Shown piece after piece: positions 43,583 to 54,632 of a stretch of 64,000 nucleotides of DNA. Every line of letters starts with the position of its first letter. The first letter of the stretch is position 1. The stretch covers positions 868,001-932,000 of the forward strand of contig NZ_CP139148.1 in assembly GCF_034058155.1 (NCBI RefSeq), given 5' to 3'. Position numbers and translations under genes: made by a program. The stretch comes from Flavobacterium sp. KACC 22761 (GTDB taxonomy: Bacteria > Bacteroidota > Bacteroidia > Flavobacteriales > Flavobacteriaceae). The notes below the pieces were generated by a model that saw only the letters and a list, made by a program, of their open reading frames with translations, was not told where the DNA came from and did no database searches.

Positions 43583-44860
43583 TTATTTATTAGACTTGAA
43601 CTCTCTTAAAGGATGTCCAGTATAAATTTGTCTTGGTCTTCCAATTGGCTCTTTGTTTTCACGCATTTCTTTCCATTGTGCGATCCAACCTGGCAATCTT
43701 CCAATAGCAAACATTACTGTAAACATATCTGTTGGAATTCCTAAAGCTCTGTAAATAATTCCAGAGTAGAAATCAACATTTGGATATAAATTTCTTGATT
43801 TGAAGTATTCATCTTCAAGAGCTGCTTTTTCTAATTTTCTAGCGATATCTAAAATCGGATCTTCAACACCTAAAGTTTCTAAAACTTCAGTAGCTGCTTT
43901 TTTGATAATTTTTGCTCTTGGATCGAAGTTTTTGTAAACTCTATGTCCGAATCCCATTAAACGGAATGGATCATTTTTATCTTTTGCTTTCGCCAAGAAT
44001 TTATCAGTATCTCCACCGTCTTTGTTGATTTCTTCCAACATTTCAAGTACAGCCTGATTTGCTCCTCCGTGAAGAGGCCCCCAAAGTGCTGAAACTCCAG
44101 AAGAAATAGAAGCAAATAAACCAGCGTGAGATGAACCAACCATTCTTACTGTAGATGTAGAACAGTTTTGTTCGTGATCTGCGTGAAGAATAAACAATTT
44201 ATCTAATGCCGCTACAACAACAGGGTTTGCGCTATACGGACCTGTAGGCAATTGGAACATCAATTGCATAAAGTTCTCAACATATCCTTTTGTATTGTCA
44301 TAATAATTCAATGGGTAGCCCATTGATTTTCTGTATGTCCAAGTTGCAATAACTAAAAATTTAGCCATTGTTTTGCAAATTGCCTCATACATTTCTTTTT
44401 CATTATCAACATTAACTGCTTTTGGGTTGAAAGCAGTCAAAGCGCTTGTCAAAGCAGATAATACTCCCATTGGGTGAGCTGTTTTTGGGAAACCGTCAAT
44501 GATATTTTTCATTTCTTCGTTTACTAAAGAATGTTTTTTAATACCATTTTCAAATTGCTCCAATTCTGCTGCTGTTGGCAATTCTCCAAAAATCAAAAGA
44601 TAAGACACTTCTAAAAAGCTAGCTTTTTCAGCTAAATCTTCGATTGAATATCCTCTGTAACGTAGAATTCCTAATTCACCATCCAAGAAAGTGATTTCAC
44701 TTGTACAAGATCCTGAGTTTTTGTAACCCGGATCAATTGTAATAATACCTGTTAAATCTCGTAATTTGTTAATATCGATAGCTGATTCATTTTCGCTCCC
44801 TGTGATAACCGGAAGTTCAATTTTCTTACCATCTACTTCTAATGTAGCTATTTTTGACAT
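43583..44860 (-). CDS. gltA: Citrate synthase
   Basis: GltA condenses oxaloacetate and acetyl-CoA to citrate, the entry to the TCA cycle. The 425-residue protein has the N-terminal ATLEVDGKKIELPV extension seen in type II Gram-negative enzymes, FLDGELGILRYRGY, the catalytic His blocks HADHEQNCSTSTVR and GPLHGGANQAVLEML, and MGFGHRVYKNFDPRA with the acidic active-site region near the end. Length and motifs are complete. It is a single-gene unit with its own -7 element and terminator. Confidence 0.97.
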   Translation of the reverse strand: MSKIATLEVDGKKIELPVITGSENESAIDINKLRDLTGIITIDPGYKNSGSCTSEITFLDGELGILRYRGYSIEDLAEKASFLEVSYLLIFGELPTAAELEQFENGIKKHSLVNEEMKNIIDGFPKTAHPMGVLSALTSALTAFNPKAVNVDNEKEMYEAICKTMAKFLVIATWTYRKSMGYPLNYYDNTKGYVENFMQLMFQLPTGPYSANPVVVAALDKLFILHADHEQNCSTSTVRMVGSSHAGLFASISSGVSALWGPLHGGANQAVLEMLEEINKDGGDTDKFLAKAKDKNDPFRLMGFGHRVYKNFDPRAKIIKKAATEVLETLGVEDPILDIARKLEKAALEDEYFKSRNLYPNVDFYSGIIYRALGIPTDMFTVMFAIGRLPGWIAQWKEMRENKEPIGRPRQIYTGHPLREFKSNK

Positions 44861-44898
44861 AATATAATCGGAAATAATTCTATAAAATAATAATTTAT

Positions 44899-44930
44899 CA
44901 AATCTAAGGAATTTAAGACTAACTAAAAAA
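44899..44930 (-). promoter_or_regulatory. Candidate promoter of gltA
   Basis: A -7 element TAGATTTG (44906 to 44899) with a TTTT box 20 bases upstream (44930 to 44927). It lies about 39 bases before the ATG at 44860. Confidence 0.5.
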
Positions 44931-44966
44931 AGAATACTGCTATGAATTTGTTAAAACTCCAAAAAA

Positions 44967-44992
44967 AAACCATCCGCCGTGGCGGATGGTTT
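44967..44992 (-). terminator. Intrinsic terminator of eno
   Basis: A GC-rich 12-bp stem pairs 44967-44978 with 44981-44992 across a very short loop; the minus strand ends in a long T-run. It lies 25 bases past the eno stop. Confidence 0.92.
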
Positions 44993-45016
44993 AAAATCAA
45001 TATATAACTAGTATAA

Positions 45017-46321
<1,305 letters not shown>

Positions 46322-46420
46322 TTATTAATAAATTATATTTTTTTTTCGAAATTATAAAAATATTTAATACTAAAAACGCATTCTAGACATTAAACACCTT
46401 TATTTATTAACTACATCGTT

Positions 46421-47530
46421 TTAGACTTTGCTAGTTTTAATATTCCCTACAAATTGGTCAAATAAATATGACGAATCGTGTGGTCCTGGACTAGCCTCTG
46501 GGTGATATTGAACTGAAAAACAATTCTTATTTTTCATTCTCATTCCCGCTACTGTACCATCATTTAAGTGAACATGCGTAATTTCAAGCTCAGGGTGATT
46601 CTCCAACTGCTCTCTCTTAACGGCAAACCCGTGGTTTTGAGAAGTTATTTCACCTTTTCCTGTGATAATATTTTTAACTGGGTGGTTAATTCCTCGGTGT
46701 CCGTTAAACATTTTGTAAGTTTCAACACCATTTGCCAAACCAATAACTTGGTGTCCTAAACAAATTCCGAACAAAGGTTTATTAGCCGCTAAAATTTCTT
46801 TTGCAACTTGAATCGCTCCAAACAAAGGATCTGGATCGCCAGGTCCGTTTGACAAGAAATATCCATCAGGATTAAACTCTGACATATCTTGGTAAGTTGA
46901 ATCAAAAGGATAAACTTTAATATAGCAATCTCTTTTTGCAAGATTTCTCAAAATGTTCTTTTTGATACCAAGATCTAAAGCTGAGATTTTATAAGTAGCA
47001 TTTTCATCACCGACAAAGTAAGGCTCTTTAGTCGACACTTTAGAAGCCAATTCTAAACCTTCCATGTTTGGCACATTTGCCAATTCTTTCTTCAAATCCT
47101 CGATTGACGTTCCATCTGTACAGATAACAGCATTCATTGCACCATTATCACGAATGTAACTTACAAGTGCGCGTGTATCAACATCAGAAATACAGATTAA
47201 ATTTTGTTTAGCAAAATAATCTTCTAAACTTCCAGAAGCATTTTCTCTAGAATAATTAAAACTAAAGTTTTTACAAACCAAACCGGCAATTTTAATACTA
47301 TCAGATTCAACTTCAGAATCATTAACGCCATAGTTTCCGATATGTGTATTTGTAGCAACCATTATTTGTCCGAAGTAAGAAGGATCAGTAAAAATTTCCT
47401 GATACCCTGTCATTCCTGTATTAAAACAAACTTCACCGAAAGTTTTACCGCTAATTCCGATAGATTTTCCGTGAAAGATTGTTCCGTCACTAAGTAATAA
47501 AATGGCGCTTTGTCGTGTTGTGTATTTCAT
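46421..47530 (-). CDS. carA: Carbamoyl-phosphate synthase small subunit
   Basis: CarA is the glutaminase subunit feeding ammonia to CarB for carbamoyl phosphate, used for arginine and pyrimidines. The 369-residue protein has the N-terminal domain blocks FGEVCFNTGMTGYQE and DVDTRALVSYIRDNGAMNAV, then a class I glutamine amidotransferase domain with FLSNGPGDPDP, nucleophile Cys257 in FGICLGHQ and the His/Glu pair in QYHPEASPGPHDS. No carB gene is in the window. A promoter is visible upstream, separating it from the ribosomal operon. Confidence 0.97.
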   Translation of the reverse strand: MKYTTRQSAILLLSDGTIFHGKSIGISGKTFGEVCFNTGMTGYQEIFTDPSYFGQIMVATNTHIGNYGVNDSEVESDSIKIAGLVCKNFSFNYSRENASGSLEDYFAKQNLICISDVDTRALVSYIRDNGAMNAVICTDGTSIEDLKKELANVPNMEGLELASKVSTKEPYFVGDENATYKISALDLGIKKNILRNLAKRDCYIKVYPFDSTYQDMSEFNPDGYFLSNGPGDPDPLFGAIQVAKEILAANKPLFGICLGHQVIGLANGVETYKMFNGHRGINHPVKNIITGKGEITSQNHGFAVKREQLENHPELEITHVHLNDGTVAGMRMKNKNCFSVQYHPEASPGPHDSSYLFDQFVGNIKTSKV

Positions 47531-47603
47531 TATTTAATTTGTATTGTTTTTTAATCAAGTTATAAAACCGAAATAAAGGTTTTAAGTATAATTAGATATT
47601 TTG

Positions 47604-47635
47604 CAAATTTACTTCTTTAAAATAGCCCTTCCAAG
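47604..47635 (-). promoter_or_regulatory. Promoter of carA
   Basis: A -7 element TAAATTTG followed by C (47611 to 47604) with a CTTG box at 20-base spacing (47635 to 47632). The leader to the ATG at 47530 would be about 70 bases. Confidence 0.6.
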
Positions 47636-47719
47636 ATTTTTTAAAACTTTCATTCGTAAAAATAAAACCTATCATTTTAAATAAGTTACATTTTTGCAGT
47701 TTGAAAAAAATCAAAAAAA

Positions 47720-47748
47720 AAGGATAAACTAAAAATTAGTTTATCCTT
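47720..47748 (-). terminator. Terminator of the ribosomal operon (after rplQ)
   Basis: A perfect 13-bp stem pairs 47720-47732 with 47736-47748 around a 3-base loop; the minus strand continues in T-rich sequence. It closes the operon that starts at rplC. Confidence 0.9.
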
Positions 47749-47776
47749 GATTTTTATAGAATGATTACTTTCATAA

Positions 47777-48268
47777 TTATTCAGAAGCTTCAGTAGTCGT
47801 TTCTGTTTCAGCAGCAGGAGCTTCTGGAGCAACAGTTTCAGCTTTTTTAGCTTTACCACCACGACGGCTTTTCGCTTTTTTAACTTCTTTTTTACCTCCG
47901 TTGTAAAGTTCATTGAAGTCAACAAGTTCGATCATCGCCATATCAGCGTTATCTCCCAAACGATTTCCAACTTTAATGATACGAGTGTATCCTCCTGGAC
48001 GGTCTCCAACTTTAGCAGCTACATCTCTGAACAAATCTGTTACAGCATATTTGCTACGCAAGTAAGCAAAAACAATACGACGATTGTGAGTCGTATCTTC
48101 TTTTGATTTTGTGATTAAAGGCTCAACAAATTGTTTAAGCGCTTTAGCTTTAGCAACAGTAGTGTTAATACGTTTGTGCTCGATAAGAGAACAAGCCATA
48201 TTAGCCAACATAGCTTTTCTATGTCCGGTCTGTCTGCTTAAGTGGTTGAATTTTTTTCCGTGTCTCAT
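47777..48268 (-). CDS. rplQ: 50S ribosomal protein L17
   Basis: L17 is a structural protein near the exit tunnel of the large subunit. The core [41 protein letters not shown] and RPGGYTRI is standard. At 163 residues it is longer than the usual 120-130 because of a Lys-rich then Ala/Glu/Thr-rich C-terminal tail (about residues 125-163) of low complexity. Last gene of the operon, followed by a strong terminator and preceded by a hairpin spacer. Confidence 0.97.
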   Translation of the reverse strand: MRHGKKFNHLSRQTGHRKAMLANMACSLIEHKRINTTVAKAKALKQFVEPLITKSKEDTTHNRRIVFAYLRSKYAVTDLFRDVAAKVGDRPGGYTRIIKVGNRLGDNADMAMIELVDFNELYNGGKKEVKKAKSRRGGKAKKAETVAPEAPAAETETTTEASE

Positions 48269-48284
48269 GACGTGTTTTTTTTAT

Positions 48285-48326
48285 CTTCATCTTGCTACGA
48301 TCCAGTATGGAGAGCAAAATATGAAG
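48285..48326 (-). promoter_or_regulatory. Three-tier hairpin in the rpoA-rplQ spacer
   Basis: CTTCAT (48285-48290) pairs with ATGAAG (48321-48326), TTGCT (48292-48296) with AGCAA (48313-48317), and TCCA (48301-48304) with TGGA (48308-48311) over a 3-base loop. It takes up most of the 62-base spacer and ends 16 bases before the rplQ ATG. There is no T-run directly after it, so it is not a normal terminator. It could be a leader for L17 control or an mRNA-stability element. Confidence 0.6.
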
Positions 48327-48330
48327 TAAA

Positions 48331-49323
48331 TTATTCTTTATCTAATTTGTATTTAGCTAAATCCATTCCGAAAGTCAAATTCTTCACTGCAACAAGTTCA
48401 TCAAGTTCAGTTAAAGATTTTTTACCGAAATTACGGAATTTCATTAGGTCATTTTTATTGAACGATACTAAATCACCAAGTGTATCAACTTCAGCCGCTT
48501 TCAAGCAATTTAATGCTCTTACAGATAAATCCATATCAACAAGCTTAGTTTTAAGCAATTGTCTCATATGCAATGACTCTTCATCATACGATTCTGTTTG
48601 TGCAATTTCGTCAGCCTCAAGTGTAATTCTTTCATCAGAGAATAACATGAAATGGTGAATTAAAACTTTAGCAGCTTCAGTAAGAGCATCTTTTGGATTG
48701 ATAGAACCATCAGTTTTGATTTCAAAAACTAATTTTTCGTAATCTGTTTTTTGCTCTACACGGAAATTTTCGATTGCATATTTTACATTTTTTACCGGAG
48801 TAAAAATAGAATCTGTAAAAATCGTTCCAATTGCAGCATTCTGTTTTTTGTTCTCTTCAGCAGGCACGTATCCTCTACCTTTTTCGATTGTTAAATCGAA
48901 ATTCAATTTGATTTTAGAATCTAAATTACAGATAACAAGGTCTGGATTTAGAACTTGGAAACCTGAAATAAATTTTTGAAAATCACCTGCTGTTAATTGA
49001 TCTTTACCAGAAACAGAAATTGTAACTGCTTCATTATCGATATCTTCAATCTGACGTTTGAAACGTACTTGTTTTAGATTAAGGATAATTTCGGTAACAT
49101 CTTCAACAACACCTGAAATAGTAGAAAACTCATGATCTACACCTTCGATACGAACAGATGTAATTGCATAACCTTCTAACGCTGAAAGCAAAACTCTTCT
49201 AAGTGCATTACCAACTGTCAATCCGTAACCAGGCTCTAAAGGTCTAAACTCAAATTTACCTTCAAAATCGGTTGAATCGATCATGATAACTTTATCGGGC
49301 TTTTGAAAATTAAATATTGCCAT
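48331..49323 (-). CDS. rpoA: RNA polymerase alpha subunit
   Basis: RpoA nucleates assembly of RNA polymerase and contacts upstream DNA and activators. The 330-residue protein has the N-terminal dimerisation domain with [20 protein letters not shown] and [10 protein letters not shown], and the C-terminal domain with [20 protein letters not shown] and [15 protein letters not shown]. It is of normal length and lies between rpsD and rplQ, the standard alpha-operon order. Confidence 0.98.
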   Translation of the reverse strand: MAIFNFQKPDKVIMIDSTDFEGKFEFRPLEPGYGLTVGNALRRVLLSALEGYAITSVRIEGVDHEFSTISGVVEDVTEIILNLKQVRFKRQIEDIDNEAVTISVSGKDQLTAGDFQKFISGFQVLNPDLVICNLDSKIKLNFDLTIEKGRGYVPAEENKKQNAAIGTIFTDSIFTPVKNVKYAIENFRVEQKTDYEKLVFEIKTDGSINPKDALTEAAKVLIHHFMLFSDERITLEADEIAQTESYDEESLHMRQLLKTKLVDMDLSVRALNCLKAAEVDTLGDLVSFNKNDLMKFRNFGKKSLTELDELVAVKNLTFGMDLAKYKLDKE

Positions 49324-49344
49324 AAATTTCGACTAAGTCAATTA

Positions 49345-49950
49345 TTATTTGTTGTACAACTCTACGATTAATTGTTCTTTAATGTTTTCTGGAATTTGAA
49401 GTCTCGCAGGAACAGAAACGAAAGTTCCTTCTTTAAGATCATTGTTCCAAGTAATCCATTCATAAACATGACTTGAATTTGATAAAGAACGTTCGATAGC
49501 TTCTAAAGATTTAGATTTTTCACGAACTGCAACTTTATCACCAGGCTTAAGGTGGTAAGAAGGAATATTAACAACCTCTCCATTTACAGTAATGTGTCTG
49601 TGAGAAACGATTTGACGCGCACCTCTTCTAGATGGAGCAATTCCCATTCTAAAAACAACATTATCTAATCTTGCTTCGCATAATTGTAATAAAACTTCAC
49701 CAGTAACTCCTTTAGTAGCTGATGCTTTTTCGAATAAATTTCTGAATTGTTTTTCTAAAATTCCGTAAGAATATTTAGCTTTTTGCTTTTCCATTAACTG
49801 AACAGCGTACTCAGATTTTTTTCCTCTTTTTTTAGCCATCCCGTGTTGTCCAGGTGGGTAATTTCTTTTTTCGAAAGATCTATCATCTCCGAAGATTGCC
49901 TCGCCAAATTTACGAGCGATTTTGGTTTTAGGACCAGTATATCTTGCCAT
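49345..49950 (-). CDS. rpsD: 30S ribosomal protein S4
   Basis: S4 is a primary 16S rRNA binder that starts 30S assembly. The 201-residue protein starts [21 protein letters not shown], has RNYPPGQHG and the S4 domain [28 protein letters not shown]. The N-terminus lacks the zinc-binding Cys set of some S4 forms. In many bacteria S4 represses its own operon; here a stem-loop precedes it (49966-50019), which is a candidate site. The start is fixed by the conserved MARYTGP. Confidence 0.98.
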   Translation of the reverse strand: MARYTGPKTKIARKFGEAIFGDDRSFEKRNYPPGQHGMAKKRGKKSEYAVQLMEKQKAKYSYGILEKQFRNLFEKASATKGVTGEVLLQLCEARLDNVVFRMGIAPSRRGARQIVSHRHITVNGEVVNIPSYHLKPGDKVAVREKSKSLEAIERSLSNSSHVYEWITWNNDLKEGTFVSVPARLQIPENIKEQLIVELYNK

Positions 49951-49965
49951 TTTAAAAAAAATTTT

Positions 49966-50019
49966 AAGGTAGAAATTATGAATTCAGGTCTAATCCTTCG
50001 ATAATCTATGTTCTACCTT
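49966..50019 (-). promoter_or_regulatory. Hairpin leader before rpsD (possible attenuator)
   Basis: AAGGTAGAA (49966-49974) pairs over 9 bp with TTCTACCTT (50011-50019), enclosing a 36-base region that can form further small stems. On the transcribed strand the stem is followed by AAAATTTTTTTT before the rpsD ATG, so it may also act as a terminator. It fills most of the 92-base rpsK-rpsD spacer. Confidence 0.6.
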
Positions 50020-50042
50020 GTTTATACTATAAAAATAAAAAA

Positions 50043-50426
50043 TTAAACTCTACGTCTTTTTGGAGGACGACATCCGTTGTGTGGCATTGGAGTAACATCG
50101 ATAATTTCAGTAACTTCAATTCCACCGTTATGAATAGAACGGATAGCAGACTCACGTCCGTTACCTGGTCCTTTTACATAAACTTTCACTTTTTTAAGTC
50201 CTGCCTCAAGTGCTACTTTAGCGCAATCTTCTGCTGCCATTTGAGCTGCATACGGAGTGTTCTTTTTAGAACCTCTGAAACCCATTTTACCAGCTGAAGA
50301 CCAAGAGATAACTTCACCTTTCTTATTAGTCAAAGAAATAATAATGTTATTAAAAGTGGCAGAAATATGAGCCTCACCCGTTGATTCAACGATAACTTTA
50401 CGTTTTTTTGCAGTTGCTTTAGCCAT
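50043..50426 (-). CDS. rpsK: 30S ribosomal protein S11
   Basis: S11 is a platform protein of the small subunit. The 127-residue protein shows [57 protein letters not shown] and the C-terminal [16 protein letters not shown]. It lies 8 bases after rpsM. Length and all conserved blocks are standard for the alpha operon. Confidence 0.98.
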   Translation of the reverse strand: MAKATAKKRKVIVESTGEAHISATFNNIIISLTNKKGEVISWSSAGKMGFRGSKKNTPYAAQMAAEDCAKVALEAGLKKVKVYVKGPGNGRESAIRSIHNGGIEVTEIIDVTPMPHNGCRPPKRRRV

Positions 50427-50434
50427 ATTACTTA

Positions 50435-50809
50435 TTATTTAGTTGCTTTTTTCTTGTTAGCAACAGTTTTTCTTTTACCTTTTCTTGTTCTTGAGTTGTT
50501 TTTAGTTCTTTGCCCTCTTAAAGGAAGACCAGATCTATGACGAATACCTCTGTAACATCCAATATCCATTAAACGTTTAATGTTTAAAGAAATTTCAGAA
50601 CGTAATTCTCCTTCAATTTTGTAAAATGAAACAGCATCACGAATTGCTCCGATCTCATCATCATTCCAATCTTGAACTTTTTTATCTTGGCTTACTTGAG
50701 CTTTCTCTAAAATCTCAATAGCTCTACTTTTTCCTAATCCGAAGATGTAGGTAAGTGCAATAACACCTCTTTTGTTTTTTGGGATATCTACCCCTGCTAT
50801 TCTTGCCAT
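50435..50809 (-). CDS. rpsM: 30S ribosomal protein S13
   Basis: S13 sits in the head of the small subunit and contacts the P-site tRNA and L5. The 124-residue protein has [19 protein letters not shown], the helix-two-turn region [32 protein letters not shown] and a basic tail [16 protein letters not shown]. It follows rpmJ by 2 bases and precedes rpsK by 8 bases. Confidence 0.98.
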   Translation of the reverse strand: MARIAGVDIPKNKRGVIALTYIFGLGKSRAIEILEKAQVSQDKKVQDWNDDEIGAIRDAVSFYKIEGELRSEISLNIKRLMDIGCYRGIRHRSGLPLRGQRTKNNSRTRKGKRKTVANKKKATK

Positions 50810-50811
50810 AA

Positions 50812-50928
50812 TTATCCTTGTCTTTGTTTAAATCTAGGATTCTTTTTGTTTATAACGTACAGTCTCCCTTTTCTACGCACGATAATGCACTCGGCACTTC
50901 TCTTTTTTACTGATGCTCTAACTTTCAT
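50812..50928 (-). CDS. rpmJ: 50S ribosomal protein L36 (zinc-free form)
   Basis: Read from the sequence between rpsM and infA: an ATG at 50928 opens a 38-codon frame starting [21 protein letters not shown] and ending in NPRFKQRQG. This is L36, a small protein of the large subunit. Only one Cys is present where zinc-binding L36 has Cys-x2-Cys plus further ligands, so this is the C-minus form. It lies 12 bases after infA and 2 bases before rpsM, the normal position in the operon. Confidence 0.95.
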
Positions 50929-50940
50929 AGTAATTATCTT

Positions 50941-51156
50941 TTAATATCGATAAGTAATTCTTGCTTTTGACAAATCATAAGGGCTCATTTCTAATTTCAC
51001 TTTATCACCAGGTAATAATTTGATGTAATGCATACGCATTTTACCAGAAATATGAGCAATTACAACGTGTCCATTTTCTAACTCTACACGGAACATCGCA
51101 TTTGATAATGCTTCAATGATTGATCCGTCTTGTTCTATTGCTGATTGTTTTGCCAT
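50941..51156 (-). CDS. infA: Translation initiation factor IF-1
   Basis: IF-1 is a single OB-fold protein that binds the 30S A site during initiation. The 71-residue chain shows [39 protein letters not shown] and [19 protein letters not shown], all standard. It lies 7 bases after secY and 12 bases before rpmJ. The length matches the family exactly. Confidence 0.97.
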   Translation of the reverse strand: MAKQSAIEQDGSIIEALSNAMFRVELENGHVVIAHISGKMRMHYIKLLPGDKVKLEMSPYDLSKARITYRY

Positions 51157-51163
51157 AAATATA

Positions 51164-52510
51164 TTAAGCTACTGCTTTTCTATTTTTACCAGTCTTCATT
51201 AAACCATCATAATGTTTGTTTAACAAGTATGAATTGATTTGTTGAATGGTATCTATTGCAACTCCAACCATAATTATTAATGAGGTACCTCCAAAAAACA
51301 TTGCCCAAGCATCAGTTACACCAATAACACTTACCACAATAGCTGGGAACACAGCAATCAAAGCAAGGAATAAAGAACCTGGAAAAGTTATTAAAGACAT
51401 CACTTTATCTAGGAAGTCTGAAGTTTCAGCACCAGGGCGAACCCCAGGAATAAAACCACCACTTCTTTTTAAATCGTCAGCCATCTTGTTAGTTGGCACC
51501 GTGATCGCAGTATAAAAGAATGTAAACACAATAATTAAAGTTGCGAATAACAAATTATACCATAAACCAAACATATCTTTAAATGCCACAAGAATAGATT
51601 GTGATGTTTCTGACTGAGACAACCCAGCGATAGCTGCAGGGATAAACATAATTGCCTGAGCAAAAATAATTGGCATAACCCCAGCAGCATTCAGCTTTAA
51701 AGGAATCCATTGTCTATTTCCACCTGCTAAATCTTGCTCATAATCTCCAGTTGTTGTACGACGCGCATACTGAACTGGGATTCTACGTACTGCCATTGTA
51801 AGCAATACACAAGAAATAATTACTAATAACCACAAAATAATTTCAATAACTAACAACATTGGCCCTCCATTGTTATTGGTAACTCTCGTAGTAAACTCTT
51901 GAATAAAAGCTTGCGGTAAACGAGCTAAGATACCAACCATAATTAATAATGAAATTCCATTTCCAATACCTTTATCAGTAATTTTTTCACCTAGCCACAT
52001 AGCAAAAATTGTACCAGTAACTAAAATGATTACAGAAGAGAATAAAAACTCAGGTGAGTTAAAGCCTAGTAGAAAAGCACTACCAGGCAATGTTCTGTAT
52101 AAATTGTAGATATAAGTTGGACCTTGAACCAATGTAATAGCAATAGTTAACCAACGTGTAATTTGATTAATCTTTTTTCTACCACTCTCTCCATCGTTTT
52201 GAAGTTTTTGCAAATAAGGAATAGCAATTCCCATTAACTGAACAACAATAGATGCAGAAATATAAGGCATAATACCTAAAGCAAAAACTGAAGCTTTAGA
52301 GAAAGCACCTCCTGTAAACATGTCTAGGACAGATCCTAAACCTTGTTTAGTTTGTCCCGCTAAACCTGTTAATTGAGTTGCATCAACTCCAGGAAGGGTA
52401 ACGTGTGCTCCAAAACGATATACTAAAAGTAATCCTAAAGTAATTAGAATTCTATTCTTTAGTTCTTCGATTTTCCAAACATTGCTAATTGATTCAATAA
52501 ATTTCTTCAT
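51164..52510 (-). CDS. secY: Protein translocase subunit SecY
   Basis: SecY forms the channel of the Sec translocon in the inner membrane. The 448-residue protein has about ten membrane helices and blocks [65 protein letters not shown], the [10 protein letters not shown] loop and [19 protein letters not shown]. It follows rplO by 12 bases within the operon, its usual position. Motifs are complete. Confidence 0.98.
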   Translation of the reverse strand: MKKFIESISNVWKIEELKNRILITLGLLLVYRFGAHVTLPGVDATQLTGLAGQTKQGLGSVLDMFTGGAFSKASVFALGIMPYISASIVVQLMGIAIPYLQKLQNDGESGRKKINQITRWLTIAITLVQGPTYIYNLYRTLPGSAFLLGFNSPEFLFSSVIILVTGTIFAMWLGEKITDKGIGNGISLLIMVGILARLPQAFIQEFTTRVTNNNGGPMLLVIEIILWLLVIISCVLLTMAVRRIPVQYARRTTTGDYEQDLAGGNRQWIPLKLNAAGVMPIIFAQAIMFIPAAIAGLSQSETSQSILVAFKDMFGLWYNLLFATLIIVFTFFYTAITVPTNKMADDLKRSGGFIPGVRPGAETSDFLDKVMSLITFPGSLFLALIAVFPAIVVSVIGVTDAWAMFFGGTSLIIMVGVAIDTIQQINSYLLNKHYDGLMKTGKNRKAVA

Positions 52511-52522
52511 ACAATAGAAAAA

Positions 52523-52975
52523 TTATATTGTTACAGCCTCTCCACCAGCAGCTTCGATAGCAGCTTTTGCAGTAGCAGTAAATTTGTGAGCAGTTACTTT
52601 TAATTTTGCTTTCAATTCTCCTCTTCCTAAAATCTTAACGATTTCATTTTTAGAAGCTAGACGGTTTGCTACGAAATCTGTCATTGAAACAGAATCAGTA
52701 ATCACACCTTTGTCTACTAATAATTGAAGCGTATCTAAATTAACACCTTCGTATTCTTTACGATTGATGTTTGTGAAACCAAACTTAGGTACACGTCTTT
52801 GAAGTGGCATTTGCCCTCCTTCAAAACCAATCTTTTTAGAGTAACCAGAACGAGATTTTGCTCCTTTGTGACCTCTTGCAGCAGTGCCACCTTTTCCAGA
52901 ACCTTCTCCTCTACCTAATCTTTTATTTTGATTGTGCGTTGATCCTTCAGCAGGTTGTAAGTTACTTAAATTCAT
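52523..52975 (-). CDS. rplO: 50S ribosomal protein L15
   Basis: L15 is a late-assembling large-subunit protein. The 150-residue chain has the Gly-rich GSTHNQNKRLGRGEGSGKGG and FEGGQMPLQRRVPKFGF blocks, with a C-terminal domain including LVDKGVITDSVSM and ILGRGELKAKL. It starts 11 bases after rpmD, with secY next. Length and motifs are typical. Confidence 0.97.
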   Translation of the reverse strand: MNLSNLQPAEGSTHNQNKRLGRGEGSGKGGTAARGHKGAKSRSGYSKKIGFEGGQMPLQRRVPKFGFTNINRKEYEGVNLDTLQLLVDKGVITDSVSMTDFVANRLASKNEIVKILGRGELKAKLKVTAHKFTATAKAAIEAAGGEAVTI

Positions 52976-52986
52976 AACAGTATTTG

Positions 52987-53169
52987 TTATTTAGCTTCTT
53001 CTACAGAAACTAAGTGTTTAACTTTGTTTATCATACCAAGGATAGCAGGATTTGAATCATGCTCCACAACTTGTCCAATTTTACGTAGACCTAAAGCCTC
53101 CAAACCTCTCTTTTGAGAAAGAGGGCAGTTGATTTTGCTTCTTACTTGTTTTACTAATAATTTAGCCAT
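52987..53169 (-). CDS. rpmD: 50S ribosomal protein L30
   Basis: L30 is a 60-residue protein with [40 protein letters not shown] and [13 protein letters not shown]. It is a small two-layer protein of the large subunit, lacking in some bacteria but present here. It lies between rpsE and rplO with short spacers, the usual spc order. Confidence 0.96.
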   Translation of the reverse strand: MAKLLVKQVRSKINCPLSQKRGLEALGLRKIGQVVEHDSNPAILGMINKVKHLVSVEEAK

Positions 53170-53181
53170 AATTTCCTTGAA

Positions 53182-53703
53182 TTAACCTTTAAAAACTTTT
53201 TCTAAAGAAACACCTCTTTGTTTTGCAACAGTGTGCGCGCTTCTCATTTGTAATAAAGCATCAAAAGTTGCTTTCACTACGTTGTGAGGATTTGATGATC
53301 CTTGAGATTTAGACAATACGTCGTGAATACCTACTGATTCAAGAACTGAACGAACAGCTCCACCAGCAATAACTCCTGTACCATGAGAAGCAGGAATTAA
53401 GAATACACGTGCACCACCAAATTTACCTTTTTGTTCGTGAGGAACAGATTGACCATTCAAAGGAATTCTAACTAAGTTTTTCTTAGCATCTTCTACTGCT
53501 TTCGCAATTGCTTCAGAAACGTCTTTAGATTTTCCTAATCCGTGACCAACTACTCCATTTTCATCACCTACAACTACAATAGCAGAAAAACCGAAAGCTC
53601 TACCTCCTTTTGTAACTTTAGTAACACGATTTACACTAACTAGACGATCTTTAAGTTCAAGACCACTAGGTTTTACCAATTCTACATTTTTGTATTTAGA
53701 CAT
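53182..53703 (-). CDS. rpsE: 30S ribosomal protein S5
   Basis: S5 helps form the mRNA entry region and decoding fidelity site. The 173-residue chain has the double-stranded RNA-binding-like blocks [38 protein letters not shown] and [20 protein letters not shown], with [21 protein letters not shown]. Length is standard. It overlaps no neighbour; rplR ends 7 bases before. Confidence 0.98.
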
Positions 53704-53709
53704 AATATA

Positions 53710-54060
53710 TTAGAATTTAAGTCCAGCGGCTCTTGCGCCTTCTGCTAATGATTTAATACGACCGTGATATAAATATCCACCTCTATCGAAAGTGATAGTA
53801 TCTATCCCAGCTTTTAACGCTTTCTCTGCAACTAATTTTCCAACAGCCGCAGCGATTTCAACGTTAGTACCGTTTCCTATTTCTTTTTCTCTTGAAGATG
53901 CAGCTAATATAGTAACTCCATTCACATCATCAATAATTTGAGCGTAAATTTCTTTGTTACTTCTAAAAACAGAAAGTCTAGGTCTTGCAGCAGTACCACT
54001 AACCGATTTTCTAATTCTGAATTTAATTCTCTGTCTTCTTTCAGATTTTGTTAATGACAT
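53710..54060 (-). CDS. rplR: 50S ribosomal protein L18
   Basis: L18 binds 5S rRNA in the central protuberance. The 116-residue protein has [38 protein letters not shown] and [20 protein letters not shown], all conserved. It follows rplF by 11 bases and precedes rpsE. Nothing unusual is seen. Confidence 0.98.
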   Translation of the reverse strand: MSLTKSERRQRIKFRIRKSVSGTAARPRLSVFRSNKEIYAQIIDDVNGVTILAASSREKEIGNGTNVEIAAAVGKLVAEKALKAGIDTITFDRGGYLYHGRIKSLAEGARAAGLKF

Positions 54061-54071
54061 AATCTTATATT

Positions 54072-54614
54072 TTAAGCTGATTTACCTGCTTTTCTTCTTA
54101 ATACTTCACCCACAAATTTAACACCTTTACCTTTATATGGCTCTGGCTTACGGAAACCTCTGATTTTCGCAGCAACTTGACCTAAAAGTTGTTTATCAAA
54201 TGATGTTAATTTTACGATAGGGTTCTTACCTTTTTCAGATATTGTTTCTAAAGATACTTCTGGAGCAATTTCTAAAACAATATTGTGAGAATATCCAAGA
54301 GCTAAATCTAATTTTTGTCCTTGGTTTGAAGCTCTATAACCAACTCCAACTAATTCTAGTTCTTTTGTAAAACCTTCTGATACACCCACAATCATATTGT
54401 TGATCAAAGATCTGAATAATCCGTGTTTTGCTCTATGGTCTTTATGATCAGACGATCTTTCTACTAAAACTTGATCGCCTTCAACAGTTACATTTACGTC
54501 CGAAAACTCTTGTACTAGTTGACCTTTTTTTCCTTTTACTGTAATGATACCGTCTTTAACTTCTACAGTTACACCAGCAGGGATTACAATTGGGCTTTTA
54601 CCTATTCTTGACAT
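54072..54614 (-). CDS. rplF: 50S ribosomal protein L6
   Basis: L6 lies near the factor-binding site of the large subunit. The 180-residue protein shows [62 protein letters not shown] and the C-terminal [23 protein letters not shown]. The last is the signature region. Length is standard; rpsH ends 18 bases upstream. Confidence 0.98.
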   Translation of the reverse strand: MSRIGKSPIVIPAGVTVEVKDGIITVKGKKGQLVQEFSDVNVTVEGDQVLVERSSDHKDHRAKHGLFRSLINNMIVGVSEGFTKELELVGVGYRASNQGQKLDLALGYSHNIVLEIAPEVSLETISEKGKNPIVKLTSFDKQLLGQVAAKIRGFRKPEPYKGKGVKFVGEVLRRKAGKSA

Positions 54615-54632
54615 CTTATCTAGTGTTTAAAA

